Source: Cherax quadricarinatus (Eukaryota > Arthropoda > Malacostraca > Decapoda > Parastacidae). Taken from it: 64,000 nucleotides of DNA. Under the pieces are notes generated by a model. The model had not been told where the DNA came from and made no database searches. It saw only the letters and a list, made by a program, of their open reading frames with translations. The translations under genes were made by a program, and so were the position numbers. This document shows positions 53,679 to 64,000 of the stretch, one piece after another. The stretch lies in contig NW_027196492.1 of the NCBI RefSeq assembly GCF_038502225.1, positions 1 to 64,000 on the forward strand. Reading direction: 5' to 3'. Positions within the stretch are counted from its first letter, which is position 1; each line of letters begins with the position of its first letter.

Positions 53679-56548
53679 AAGGCATTCAGCATGAAGTTAT
53701 CAATAAAGACAATAGATCAGGTCAGCAAACAAAGGGGGACAGCAGAGGGCAGCAAGGGACTAGCTCCCTTAAGGTTTACTATACTAATAGCAGGAGTGTA
53801 AGAAATAAGATAGATGAGCTAAGATTAATTGCAAGTGCAGGAAACATAGATATTATTGCTATAACAGAGACCTGGCTCAATCTGAAAGATAGAGAGATGC
53901 CCTCTGAATGTCATATACAAGGCTATAAATTATTCCACACTGACAGGGTCAACAGGAAAGGTGGTGGAGTAGCGATGTATGTCAGAGACAATTTAAATTG
54001 TTGTGTTAGACAAGATATTAAATTAGAAGCGTCAGCCACTGAATCTGTTTGGTTACAGCTTCTCGAGGGCCGAGAAAAACTAATTTTGGGTGTGATTTAC
54101 AGGGCCCCAAATCTTGATAGGGAGTGCAGTAAACTTCTATGGGACGAAATTCGTAAGGCATCTACATACGAAAATGTTGTGCTAATGGGAGATTTCAACT
54201 ATAGACAGATTGACTGGAGCAATTTGACAGGAAATTTAGAGTCAGGTGACTTTCTTGATACGATCCAGGATTGTTTTTTAAAACAGTTTGTGACAGAGCC
54301 AACTAGGGGAAATAACCTCCTTGACTTGGTTCTTGCCAGTAGGGAAACACTAATTAATAATCTTGAGGTTAATGATGAGCTTGGGGAAAGTGATCACAAA
54401 TCACTCAGTTTTAATATATCATGGAATTCCCCTAATAATGGCAGTCAAGTCTCCGTCCCTGACTTTCGCTTGGCTGATTTCATAGGACTGAAAAATTACT
54501 TAGGTGGGCTGAACTGGAATGACCTGACTAAGGGTCAGGTAGGTGGTGATGGTTGCCGATATGATGCTTTCCAGGGCATAGTTCTAGCTGCTCAGTCAAA
54601 TTATGTTCCAAATAGGGAAATCAGATCAAACAAAAATGATCCTAAATGGATGAACAATAGATTAAAATATCTGATTGGTCAAAAGAGAGGCATATATAGG
54701 CAAATCAAAAGAGGAGAGGGGCAATTGAGAAATCGATATATTCAGTTAAAGAGAGAAATAAAAAAGGGAATTAGAAAAGCAAAAAGAGATTATGAGGTTA
54801 AAGTTGCAAGAGAATCGAAGACTAACCCAAAAGGATTCTTTCAGGTATACAGAAGTAAGATCAGGGACAAGATAGGCCCACTCAAAAGTCCCTCGGGTCA
54901 GCTCACTGACAGTGATAAGGAAATGTGTAGAATTTTTAACACATACTTCCTCTCAGTTTTTACACAGGAGGATACCAGCGATATTCCAGTAACGATAAAT
55001 TATGTAGAACAGGACGATAATAAACTGTGCACTATTAGGGTCACAAGTGACATGGTCCTTAGGCAAATAGATAAATTAAAACCTAACAAATCCCCAGGCC
55101 CTGATGAACTGTATGTAAGGGTTCTAAAGGAATGTAAAGAGGAGCTTAGCACACCTTTGGCTAATCTTTTCAACATATCACTACAAACTGGCATGGTGCC
55201 AGATAAGTGGAAAATGGCAAATGTGATACCTATTTTCAAAACAGGTGACAGGTCCTTTGCTTCGAACTATAGACCAATAAGCCTAACCTCCATAGTGGGA
55301 AAATTTATGGAATCAATAATTGCCGAGGCAGTTCGTAGCCACCTTGAAAAGCATAAATTAATCAACGAATCTCAGCATGGTTTTACAAAGGGGCGTTCCT
55401 GCCTTACGAATTTATTAACTTTTTTCACTAAGGTATTTGAGGAGGTAGATCATGGTAATGAATATGATATTGTGTATATGGACTTCAGTAAGGCTTTTGA
55501 CAGGGTCCCACATCAGAGACTATTGAGGAAAATTAAAGCACATGGAATAGGAGGAGAGATTTTTTCCTGGATAGAGGCATGGTTGACAAATAGGCAGCAG
55601 AGAGTTTGCATAAATGGGGAGAAATCAGAGTGGGGAAGTGTCACGAGCGGTGTTCCACAGGGGTCAGTGTTGGGCCCCCTGCTGTTCACAATCTACATAA
55701 ACGACATAGATGAGGGCATAAAGAGCGACATCGGCAAGTTTGCCGATGACACCAAAATAGGCCGTCGAATTCATTCTGACGAGGACATTCGAGCACTCCA
55801 GGAAGATTTGAATAGACTGATGCAGTGGTCGGAGAAGTGGCAGATGCAGTTTAATATAGAAAAATGCAAAGTTCTAAATGTTGGACAGGACAATAACCAT
55901 GCCACATATAAACTAAATAATGTAGATCTTAATATTACGGATTGCGAAAAAGATTTAGGAGTTCTGGTTAGCAGTAATCTGAAACCAAGACAACAGTGCA
56001 TAAGTGTTCGCAATAAAGCTAATAGAATCCTTGGCTTCATATCAAGAAGCATAAATAATAGGAGTCCTCAGGTTGTTCTTCAACTCTATACATCCTTGGT
56101 TAGGCCTCATTTAGATTATGCTGCACAGTTTTGGTCACCGTATTACAGAATGGATATAAATTCTCTGGAAAATGTACAAAGGAGGATGACAAAGTTGATC
56201 CCATGTATCAGAAACCTTCCCTATGAGGATAGACTAAGGGCCCTGAAACTGCACTCTCTAGAAAGACGTAGAATTAGGGGGGATATGATTGAGGTGTATA
56301 AATGGAAGACAGGAATAAATAAAGGGGATGTAAATAGTGTGCTGAAAATATCTAGCCTAGACAGGACTCGCAGCAATGGTTTTAAGTTGGAAAAATTCAG
56401 ATTCAGGAAGGATATAGGAAAGTACTGGTTTGGTAATAGAGTTGTGGATGAGTGGAACAAACTCCCAAGTACCGTTATAGAGGCCAGAACGTTGTGTAGC
56501 TTTAAAAATAGGTTGGATAAATACATGAGTAGATGTGGGTGGGTGTGA
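53603..56548 (+). CDS. CR1 copy E ORF2: APE endonuclease and reverse transcriptase
   Basis: 981 codons, intact. The APE-type endonuclease occupies about 50-275: VYYTNSRSVRNKIDELR, TETWLN, GVIYRAPN, catalytic GDFNYRQIDW near 197, and ESDHKSLSF near 262. The reverse transcriptase occupies about 500-780: [52 protein letters not shown] (first catalytic Asp), [19 protein letters not shown] and FADD at 713-716. A CR1-type C-terminus follows (RRRIRGDMIEVYKWKTGI) to RCGWV. The enzyme nicks target DNA and primes reverse transcription on it. The true start could be downstream of the first ATG because the first 50 residues are not conserved in copy D. Both ORFs being open makes this a candidate active master. 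Confidence 0.93.
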   Translation: MEDRGMGVCGKQAGCNTWVGNSKCIKGIQHEVINKDNRSGQQTKGDSRGQQGTSSLKVYYTNSRSVRNKIDELRLIASAGNIDIIAITETWLNLKDREMPSECHIQGYKLFHTDRVNRKGGGVAMYVRDNLNCCVRQDIKLEASATESVWLQLLEGREKLILGVIYRAPNLDRECSKLLWDEIRKASTYENVVLMGDFNYRQIDWSNLTGNLESGDFLDTIQDCFLKQFVTEPTRGNNLLDLVLASRETLINNLEVNDELGESDHKSLSFNISWNSPNNGSQVSVPDFRLADFIGLKNYLGGLNWNDLTKGQVGGDGCRYDAFQGIVLAAQSNYVPNREIRSNKNDPKWMNNRLKYLIGQKRGIYRQIKRGEGQLRNRYIQLKREIKKGIRKAKRDYEVKVARESKTNPKGFFQVYRSKIRDKIGPLKSPSGQLTDSDKEMCRIFNTYFLSVFTQEDTSDIPVTINYVEQDDNKLCTIRVTSDMVLRQIDKLKPNKSPGPDELYVRVLKECKEELSTPLANLFNISLQTGMVPDKWKMANVIPIFKTGDRSFASNYRPISLTSIVGKFMESIIAEAVRSHLEKHKLINESQHGFTKGRSCLTNLLTFFTKVFEEVDHGNEYDIVYMDFSKAFDRVPHQRLLRKIKAHGIGGEIFSWIEAWLTNRQQRVCINGEKSEWGSVTSGVPQGSVLGPLLFTIYINDIDEGIKSDIGKFADDTKIGRRIHSDEDIRALQEDLNRLMQWSEKWQMQFNIEKCKVLNVGQDNNHATYKLNNVDLNITDCEKDLGVLVSSNLKPRQQCISVRNKANRILGFISRSINNRSPQVVLQLYTSLVRPHLDYAAQFWSPYYRMDINSLENVQRRMTKLIPCIRNLPYEDRLRALKLHSLERRRIRGDMIEVYKWKTGINKGDVNSVLKISSLDRTRSNGFKLEKFRFRKDIGKYWFGNRVVDEWNKLPSTVIEARTLCSFKNRLDKYMSRCGWV

Positions 56549-56727
56549 GTTAGACCTGATAGCTTGTGCTACCAGGTCGGTTGCCGTGTTCCTCCCTTAA
56601 GTCAATGTGACCTGACCTGACTAGGTTGGGTGCATTGGCTAAGCCGGTGGAGACTTGGACCTGCCTCGCATGGGCCAGTAGGCCTTCTGCAGTGTTCCAT
56701 CGTTCTTATGTTCTTATGTTCTTATGT
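56549..56727 (+). other. CR1 copy E 3' untranslated region with TTCTTATG tail
   Basis: About 150 bp conserved in copies B and F, ending in three TTCTTATG-type octamers. Short tandem octamers at the 3' end are a CR1 hallmark. No polyA tail. The satellite resumes immediately afterwards. Confidence 0.85.
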
Positions 56728-57018
56728 ACAGTAGCAGAGAAGAGGAGTATAGTAACAGAGAAGACCAGTACAGTAACACAGAAGAATGGGTACAGTAGAG
56801 TAACAGAGAAGACCAGTACAGTAACACAGAAGAATGGGTACAGTAGAGTAACAGAGAAGACCAGTACAGTAACAGAGAAGACCAGTACAGTAACAGAGAA
56901 GACCAGTTCAGTAACAGGGAAGACCAGTACAGCAACAGAGAAGACCAGTACTGTAACAGAGAAGACCAGTACAGTAACAGAGAAGACCAGTACTGTAACA
57001 GAGAAGACCAGTACAGTA
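56728..57018. repeat. 21-bp satellite, third segment
   Basis: Continuation of the array from 52579 after the CR1 insertion, mainly of the GAGAAGACCAGT type, ending where PLE sequence starts. Confidence 0.9.
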
Positions 57019-57194
57019 ACAGTGGATGGTATCACTATGACCCCGCCTCCGCCTGCTTCACCTCACCTCACTACAGTATATAAGCCACGTCTACGGCCCT
57101 ATGCTGTACATGCTACAAGATTGATGTACTGAACACATCGACTCCAGGTTGAGGGACTGATTACCTCATTCTCCTCCTCTCCTTACGCCTTCCT

Positions 57195-57247
57195 CTTTGT
57201 ATTGGACTGATGAAGCCACTGTGTGGCGAAACGTTTCCTGAATAAAG
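57195..57247 (+). ncRNA. Hammerhead motif, CUGAUGA family
   Basis: Core 57207-57237, identical to insert A unit 1; GGA:UCC stem I with CUUUGU:AUAAAG outer helix. Confidence 0.83.
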
Positions 57248-57582
57248 ATTCCCATATGCTGCATAAGTGTCTCAATCTTCAACTTGTCGGTTTTTCAAAC
57301 CATTCATCACAACTGTCAGACTCTGCAGCATCATGGGATCTTGTTACAAAGAATTTTTCAACACTTGTTCAACCTTTGGACGAAGACCTACTTCGACTAG
57401 TGGATGGTACCACTATGACCCCGCCTCCACCTGCTTCACGTCACCTCACTACAGTATATAAGCCACGTCTACGGCCCTATGCTGTACATTCTACAAGATT
57501 GATGGACTGAACTCATCGACTCCAGGTTGAGGGACTGATTAACTCATTCTCCTCCTCTCCTTACGCCTTCCTCTTTGTATTG

Positions 57583-57635
57583 GACTGATGAAGCCACTGT
57601 GTGGCGAAACGTTTCCTGAATAAAGATTCCCATAT
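57583..57635 (+). ncRNA. Hammerhead motif, CUGAUGA family
   Basis: Core 57595-57625, identical to the previous copy. Confidence 0.83.
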
Positions 57636-57660
57636 GCTGCATAAGTGTCTCAATCTTCAA

Positions 57661-57876
57661 CATGCGTACATGTGTTCAGTGAGGCGGGTGTCGAGGTTTC
57701 TTGCTGTTTCACCTACGTAAATCTTGTCACAGCCTCCACAGGGAATAGTGTAAACTCCTGCATTGACTGGTTCGTGGTGCTTGGATTGTGTCCTGGTTAG
57801 ATCCCTTATTGAAGTGCTAGAAGCGATGGCGACTCTGGTGTTAGCTTGTGTAAGTACTTTTGAGACGTTCAGTGCA
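57661..57876 (-). pseudogene. PLE GIY-YIG fragment
   Basis: Minus-strand homologue of 44500-44700: 'attccctgtggaggctgtga' (IPCGGCDK) and 'tacgtaggtgaaacagcaag' (YVGETA), with the upstream linker to LNVSKVL. Both ends cut: the left by tandem PLE units, the right by an opposed PLE end. It encodes only the nuclease core. Confidence 0.75.
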
Positions 57877-58000
57877 TGTATTGTTTGTAATGGCTTGATA
57901 AAGCTCCTGGAGAGCGAAACGTTGCCACAATAAATGTCACATTAGTTGCACTTGTGTCCTTTTACTTTACATATTGTCGGTAATTCTACCAACTTTATTA
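57877..58000 (+). mobile_element. PLE terminal fragment, CUCC family
   Basis: Plus-oriented copy of the end at 32572-32700, with hammerhead 57892-57926 and the terminal hairpin TTGTCGGTAATTCTACCAA at about 57976-57994. Confidence 0.72.
57892..57926 (+). ncRNA. Hammerhead motif with U3-A8 core pair, GGC:GCC stem I
   Basis: GGC, UUGAUAA, extra A, GCUC/GAGC with CUGGA loop, GAAACGUU, GCC; identical in design to 32650-32684. Confidence 0.7.
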
Positions 58001-58235
58001 CAACCTGTAACTGATTATTTAGAGAGGAAAATTGTAATTGCATTATTGTATGTGTGAGGAATCATGATAACTTTTTGTGTTCTGAAGATGATTTACTATT
58101 CAATTAAAATTGTTAAGGAAGATGTAGAGTGGACATGTATAAAAGATTTTGTGCTTAGTATGTATTCATTTTTTTGTACTGGAATACTGGCATGCAGGAA
58201 TGTGTACCCTAATTTATGATGCTGCTATAACGGTG
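58001..58235. other. Unique AT-rich spacer
   Basis: No gene recognised between the PLE end and the (TA)n tract. Confidence 0.5.
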
Positions 58236-59118
<883 letters not shown>

Positions 59119-62100
59119 AATTATTATCACACTGGCCGATTCCCACCAAGGCAGGGTGGCCCGAAAAAGAAAAACTTTCACCATCATTCACTCCATCACT
59201 GTCTTGCCAGAAGGGTGCTTTACACTACAGTTTTTAAACTGCAACATTAACACCCCTCCTTCAGAGTGCAGGCACTGTACTTCCCATCTCCAGGACTCAA
59301 GTCCGGCCTGCCGGTTTCCCTGAACCCCTTCATAAATGTTACTTTGCTCACACTCCAACAGCACGTCAAGTATTAAAAACCATTTGTCTCCATTCACTCC
59401 TATCAAACACGCTCACGCATGCCTGCTGGAAGTCCAAGCCCCTCGCACACAAAACCTTCTTTACCCCCTCCCTCCAACCTTTCCTAGGCCGACCCCTACC
59501 CCGCCTTCCTTCCACTACAGACTGATACACTCTTGAAGTTATTCTGTTTCGCTCCATTCTCTCCACATGTCCGAACCACCTCAACAACCCTTCCTCAGCC
59601 CTCTGGACAAGAGTTTTGGTAATCCCGCACCTCCTCCTAACTTCCAAACTACGAATTCTCTGCATTATATTCACACCACACATTGCTCTCAGACATGACA
59701 TCTCCACTGCCTCCAGCCTTCTCCTAGCTGCAACATTCATCACCCATGCTTCACACCCATATAAGAGTGTTGGTAAAACTATACTCTCATACATTCCCCT
59801 CTTTGCCTCCAAGGACAAAGTTCTTTGTCTCCACAGACTCCTAAGTGCACCACTCACCCTTTTCCCCTCATCAATTCTATGATTCACCTCATCTTTCATA
59901 GACTCATCCGCTGACACGTCCACTCCCAAATATCTGAATACGTTCACCTCCTCCATACTCTCTCCCTCCAATCTGATATCCAATCTTTCATCACCTAATC
60001 TTTTTGTTATCCTCATAACCTTACTCTTTCTTGTATTCACTTTCAATTTTCTTCTTTTGCACACCCTACCAAATTCATCCACCAATCTCTGCAACTTCTC
60101 TTCAGAATCTCCCAAGAGCACAGTGTCATCAGCAAAGAGCAACTGTGACAACTCCCACTTTATGTGTGATTCTTTATCTTTTAACTCCACGCCTCTTGCC
60201 AAGACTCTCGCATTTACTTCTCTTACAACCCCATCTATAAATATATTAAACAACCACGGTGACATCACACATCCTTGTCTAAGGCCTACTTTTACTGGGA
60301 AATAATTTCCCTCTTTCCTACATACTCTAACTTGAGCCTCACTATCCTCGTAAAAACTCTTCACTTGTTTCATTAACCTACCTCCTACACCATACACCTG
60401 CAACATCTGCCACATTGCCCCCCTATCCACCCTGTCATACGCCTTTTCCAAATCCATAAATGCCACAAAGACCTCTTTAGCCTTATCTAAATACTGTTCA
60501 CTTATATGTTTCACTGTAAACACCTGGTCCACACACCCTCTACCTTTCCTAAAGCCTCCTTGTTCATCTGCTATCCTATTCTCCGTCTTACTCTTAATTC
60601 TTTCAATAATAACTCTACCATACACTTTGCCAGGTATACTCAACAGACTTATCCCCCTATAATTTTTGCACTCTCTTTTATCCCCTTTGCCTTCATACAA
60701 AGGAACTATACATGCTCTCTGCCAATCCCTAGGTACCTTACCCTCTTCCATACATTTATTAAATAATTGCACCAACCACTCCAAAACTATATCCCCACCT
60801 GCTTTTAACATTTCTATCTTTATCCCATCAATCCCGGCTGCCTTACCCCCTTTCATTTTACCTACTGCCTCACGAACTTCCCCCACACTCACAACTGGCT
60901 CTTCCTCACTCCTACAAGATGTTGTTCCTCCTTGCCCTATACACGAAATCACAGCTTCTCTATCTTCATCAACATTTAACAATTCCTCAAAATATTCCCT
61001 CCATCTTCCCAATACCTCTAACTCTCCATTTAATAACTCTCCTCTCCTATTTTTAACTGACAAATCCATTTGTTCTCTAGGCTTTCTTAACTTGTTAATC
61101 TCACTCCAAAACTTTTTCTTATTTTCAGCAAAATTTGTTGATAACATCTCACCCACTCTCTCATTTGCTCTCTTTTTACATTGCTTCACTACTCTCTTAA
61201 CCTCTCTCTTTTTCTCCATATACTCTTCCCTCCTTGCATCACTTCTACTTTGTAAAAACTTCTCATATGCTAACTTTTTCTCCCTTACTACTCTCTTCAC
61301 ATCATCATTCCACCAATCGCTCCTCTTCCCTCCCGCACCCAGTTTCCTGTAACCACAAACTTCTGCTGAACACTCTAACACTACATTTTTAAACCTACCC
61401 CATACCTCTTCGACCCCATTACCTATGCTCTCATTAGCCCATCTATCCTCCAATAGCTGTTTATATCTTACCCTAACTGCCTCCTCTTTTAGTTTATGAA
61501 CCTTCACCTCTCTCTTCCCTGATGCTTCTATTCTCCTTGTATCCCATCTACCTTTTACTCTCAGTGTAGCTACAACTAGAAAGTGATCTGATATATTTGT
61601 GGCCCCTCTATAAACATGTACATCCTGAAGTCTACTCAACAGTCTTTTATCTACCAATACATAATCCAACAAACTACTGTCATTTCGCCCTACATCATAT
61701 CTTGTATACTTATTTATCCTCTTTTTCTTAAAATATGTATTACCTATAACTAAACCCTTTTCTATACAAAGTTCAATCAAAGAGCTCCCATTATCATTTA
61801 CACCTGGCACCCCAAACTTACCTACCACACCCTCTCTAAAAGTTTCTCCTACTTTAGCATTCAGGTCCCCTACCACAATTACTCTCTCACTTGGTTCAAA
61901 GGCTCCTATACATTCACTTAACATCTCCCAAAATCTCTCTCTCTCCTCTGCATTCCTCTCTTCTCCAGGTGCATACACGCTTATTATGACCCACTTCTCG
62001 CATCCAACCTTTACTTTAATCCACATAATTCTTGAATTTACACATTCATATTCTCTTTTCTCCTTCCATAACTGATCATTCAACATTACTGCTACCCCTT

Positions 62101-62318
62101 CCTTTGCTCTAACTCTCTCAGATACTCCAGATTTAATCCCATTTATTTCCCCCCACCGAAACTCCCCTACCCCCTTCAGCTTTGTTTCGCTTAGGGCCAG
62201 GACATCCAACTTCTTTTCATTCATAACATCAGCAATCATCTGTTTCTTGTCATCCGCACTACATCCACGCACATTTAAGCATCCCAGTTTTATAGTAAAT
62301 GTCTACAGGAGAAGGGGT
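59119..62318 (-). mobile_element. RTE-clade LINE inserted in (TA)n
   Basis: About 3.2 kb, minus orientation, with (TA)n on both sides. The coding region is at 62272-59366. The 3' untranslated region (59365-59119) contains 'aaggcagggtgg' and ends at 'gtgtgataataattatata'. The 5' end lies about 45 bp upstream of the first conserved residues and no ATG precedes them in frame, so the copy is slightly 5'-truncated or uses an upstream start that is now lost. Confidence 0.9.
59366..62272 (-). CDS. RTE ORF2: APE endonuclease and reverse transcriptase
   Basis: 968 codons open from a GTG; in frame just upstream the sequence reads KLGCLN, then an in-frame TAG a few codons earlier. The first ATG is Met12, inside the endonuclease, so the natural start is missing. 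Endonuclease about 1-235: [17 protein letters not shown], catalytic [18 protein letters not shown] and TNISDHFLV. Reverse transcriptase about 480-760: [63 protein letters not shown] and catalytic FADD at 713-716. The C-terminal part has LYGCEAWV and the basic GRGRPRKGW. No stop or frameshift, so it is young; the CR1 copies are a different clade. Confidence 0.92.
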   Translation of the reverse strand: MRGCSADDKKQMIADVMNEKKLDVLALSETKLKGVGEFRWGEINGIKSGVSERVRAKEGVAVMLNDQLWKEKREYECVNSRIMWIKVKVGCEKWVIISVYAPGEERNAEERERFWEMLSECIGAFEPSERVIVVGDLNAKVGETFREGVVGKFGVPGVNDNGSSLIELCIEKGLVIGNTYFKKKRINKYTRYDVGRNDSSLLDYVLVDKRLLSRLQDVHVYRGATNISDHFLVVATLRVKGRWDTRRIEASGKREVKVHKLKEEAVRVRYKQLLEDRWANESIGNGVEEVWGRFKNVVLECSAEVCGYRKLGAGGKRSDWWNDDVKRVVREKKLAYEKFLQSRSDARREEYMEKKREVKRVVKQCKKRANERVGEMLSTNFAENKKKFWSEINKLRKPREQMDLSVKNRRGELLNGELEVLGRWREYFEELLNVDEDREAVISCIGQGGTTSCRSEEEPVVSVGEVREAVGKMKGGKAAGIDGIKIEMLKAGGDIVLEWLVQLFNKCMEEGKVPRDWQRACIVPLYEGKGDKRECKNYRGISLLSIPGKVYGRVIIERIKSKTENRIADEQGGFRKGRGCVDQVFTVKHISEQYLDKAKEVFVAFMDLEKAYDRVDRGAMWQMLQVYGVGGRLMKQVKSFYEDSEAQVRVCRKEGNYFPVKVGLRQGCVMSPWLFNIFIDGVVREVNARVLARGVELKDKESHIKWELSQLLFADDTVLLGDSEEKLQRLVDEFGRVCKRRKLKVNTRKSKVMRITKRLGDERLDIRLEGESMEEVNVFRYLGVDVSADESMKDEVNHRIDEGKRVSGALRSLWRQRTLSLEAKRGMYESIVLPTLLYGCEAWVMNVAARRRLEAVEMSCLRAMCGVNIMQRIRSLEVRRRCGITKTLVQRAEEGLLRWFGHVERMERNRITSRVYQSVVEGRRGRGRPRKGWREGVKKVLCARGLDFQQACVSVFDRSEWRQMVFNT

Positions 62319-62961
<643 letters not shown>

Positions 62962-62971
62962 TAGTCATAAT

Positions 62972-63064
62972 TTCTACAGAGCGGTGTATCCGGTTTAGGG
63001 CCTTCTACAGAGCGGTGTATCCGGTTTAGGGCCTTCCACTGAGCGGTGTATCCGGTCTAGGACC
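62972..63064. repeat. 31-bp tandem repeat, three copies
   Basis: TTCTACAGAGCGGTGTATCC plus GGTTTAGGGCC at 62972, 63003 and 63034; the third copy is diverged. Confidence 0.88.
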
Positions 63065-63410
63065 TTCTTCTGAGGCATCCCCTTTTCACACCTAGGTGTT
63101 ACTTCCGGTTTTGACCTTGACCTCGCCCTCGAGACTACCTCACCCTTGACCCCCCCAACCAATACCCCCGCCCACGACCCCCCCTTCGCGACCCCCCCTT
63201 CGCGACCCCCCCGTCGCGCCGCGCGCTCGCCCGCGCCCTTCGCGACCCCCGCGCGCGCCCGCCCGCGCCCTTCGCGACCCCCGCCCGCGCCTTCTGCTGC
63301 GCCTTCTGCAGCGTCGTCCGGATCGCCCCCGCGTCTCGAATTTTTTTCCGATTTTTTTCGAATTTTTTTTGAATTTCATTTTCTTGTGCTCTCCATCTCT
63401 TCGGATCAAA
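63065..63410. repeat. C-rich low-complexity tract
   Basis: CCCTTCGCGACCCCC-type repeats at 63170-63290, rich in CpG, then T-rich sequence. A CpG-rich island-like patch in an otherwise AT-rich region. The Pro/Arg-rich frames on both strands are artefacts of composition. Confidence 0.7.
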
Positions 63411-63856
63411 TTTTTAAGGTTCCCCCTCCCACTTTCACCCCCCAATCCCAAAAATTTCTCAATATTACAAGTTTTTTGGATTCCCCCCTATGGGGGTTTT
63501 CGAAATTCTTATGATCTCCTCGGATCAAATTTTCTCGATAATACAAGTTTTTGGATTCCCCCCTATGGGGTTTTCGAAATTCTCCATCTCCTTGGATCAA
63601 GGTTTTTTGGATTGTCCCTCCTTCCACCCCCACCCCCCCAATCCCAAAAATTTCTCAATATTACCAAGTTTTTGGATTCCCCCCTATGGGGGTTTCGAAA
63701 TTCTCCAATTCCTCGGATCAAGTTTTTGGATTCCCCCCCTATGGGGTTTTCGAAATTCTTATGATCTCCTTGGATCAAATTTTTGGATCCCCCTATGGGG
63801 TTTCGAAATTCTCCAATTCCTCGGATCAAGTTTTTTGAATCCCCCCTCTGGGGGTA
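63411..63856. repeat. 54-72 bp tandem repeat with short palindromes
   Basis: GGATTCCCCCCTATGGGG followed by TTTTCGAAATTCT recurs at about 63479, 63551, 63674, 63728, 63783 and 63836. Each unit has CCCCCTATGGGGG, an 11-13 bp palindrome, and TTTCGAAA. Spacing is irregular (54, 55, 72 and 123 bp). Confidence 0.82.
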
Positions 63857-64000
63857 AGCATGCTTACTACAGGTCTAAACAAGTCAAATGACCTAAGAAG
63901 GGTGTTTACTCGGCGGTCAGTGACGTCACACATACAAGCTGAATCTTGTCGACCCTTTTAGTTCATTAAAGTTAATAAGGGGACACTCACCTTCTGACAG
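63857..64000. other. Terminal unique sequence
   Basis: No gene recognised. Contains TGACGTCA at 63921-63928, a full CRE-type palindrome; a single motif is weak evidence for regulation. Confidence 0.35.

Larger units (their letters stand above)
57019..57660 (+). mobile_element. PLE tandem units, 388-bp period (38-kb family)
   Basis: One partial and one full unit of the same family as insert A, with TATA boxes (57077-57084 and about 57459) and two hammerheads 388 bp apart. The left edge lies in the 21-bp satellite; the right edge is fused to PLE protein sequence at 57661. Confidence 0.83.

Noticed and set aside
63921..63928. CRE regulatory element TGACGTCA
   Set aside because: One eight-base match without a gene or promoter nearby is not enough.

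Overview
The window looks like repeat-dominated nuclear DNA from an invertebrate, most plausibly a decapod crustacean. This is inferred from the mix of CR1, RTE and Penelope-like retroelements, very long minisatellites and (TA)n tracts; no diagnostic host gene is visible. I see no convincing intact host gene. Everything with a recognisable protein product is a transposable element, plus a few short decayed or doubtful coding stretches.

Layout. 1-1.4 kb: tandem array of a 400-bp Penelope-like-element (PLE) terminal unit, each unit with a TATA box and a hammerhead-ribozyme motif. 1.4-2.5 kb: (AGT)n and a CR1 endonuclease fragment. 3.4-29.7 kb: a succession of large minisatellites (units of 28, 31, 33, 30, 5, 25, 31/54, 31, 39, 30, 60, about 110, 35, 43, 18 and 46 bp), interrupted by PLE foldback insertions, SINE-like insertions, LINE 3' fragments, and Tc1-like and Mutator-like relics. 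29.7-45.1 kb: nested retroelements. A CR1 copy is split by a second CR1, which is split by three PLE insertions, one of which carries a CR1 fragment split by yet another PLE. 45.6-49.5 kb: decayed Ty3/gypsy pol, split by a PLE foldback and a CR1. 49.7-57.0 kb: a 21-bp satellite hosting a LINE fragment and a near full-length CR1 with intact ORF1 (coiled coil plus SGNH esterase) and ORF2 (endonuclease plus reverse transcriptase). 57-58 kb: more PLE termini. 58.2-63 kb: a (TA)n tract split by an RTE with an intact 968-codon frame and by a terminal-inverted-repeat element. 63-64 kb: GC-rich and short-repeat DNA.

The most interesting system is the PLE terminal module. About two dozen sites on both strands fit a type I hammerhead fold: core CUGANGA, one extra A, stem II, GAAAC, GUH, and a stem I closing around it. 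The sites fall into several families. The tertiary pair C3-G8 of the hammerhead core is C-G in two families, U-A in three and G-C in one. That looks like natural compensatory covariation and strongly suggests selected ribozymes. The modules occur as tandem units, as mirror-image arrays and as foldbacks, nearly always flanked by 11-14 bp target duplications. This resembles retrozyme-type elements mobilised by PLE enzymes; remnants of the PLE reverse transcriptase and GIY-YIG protein lie at 40.2-41.3, 43.1-43.5, 44.2-45.1 and 57.7 kb.

A second theme is minisatellite birth from transposons: one RTE relic contains two separate internal tandem expansions, and a 33-bp array grows out of a PLE end.
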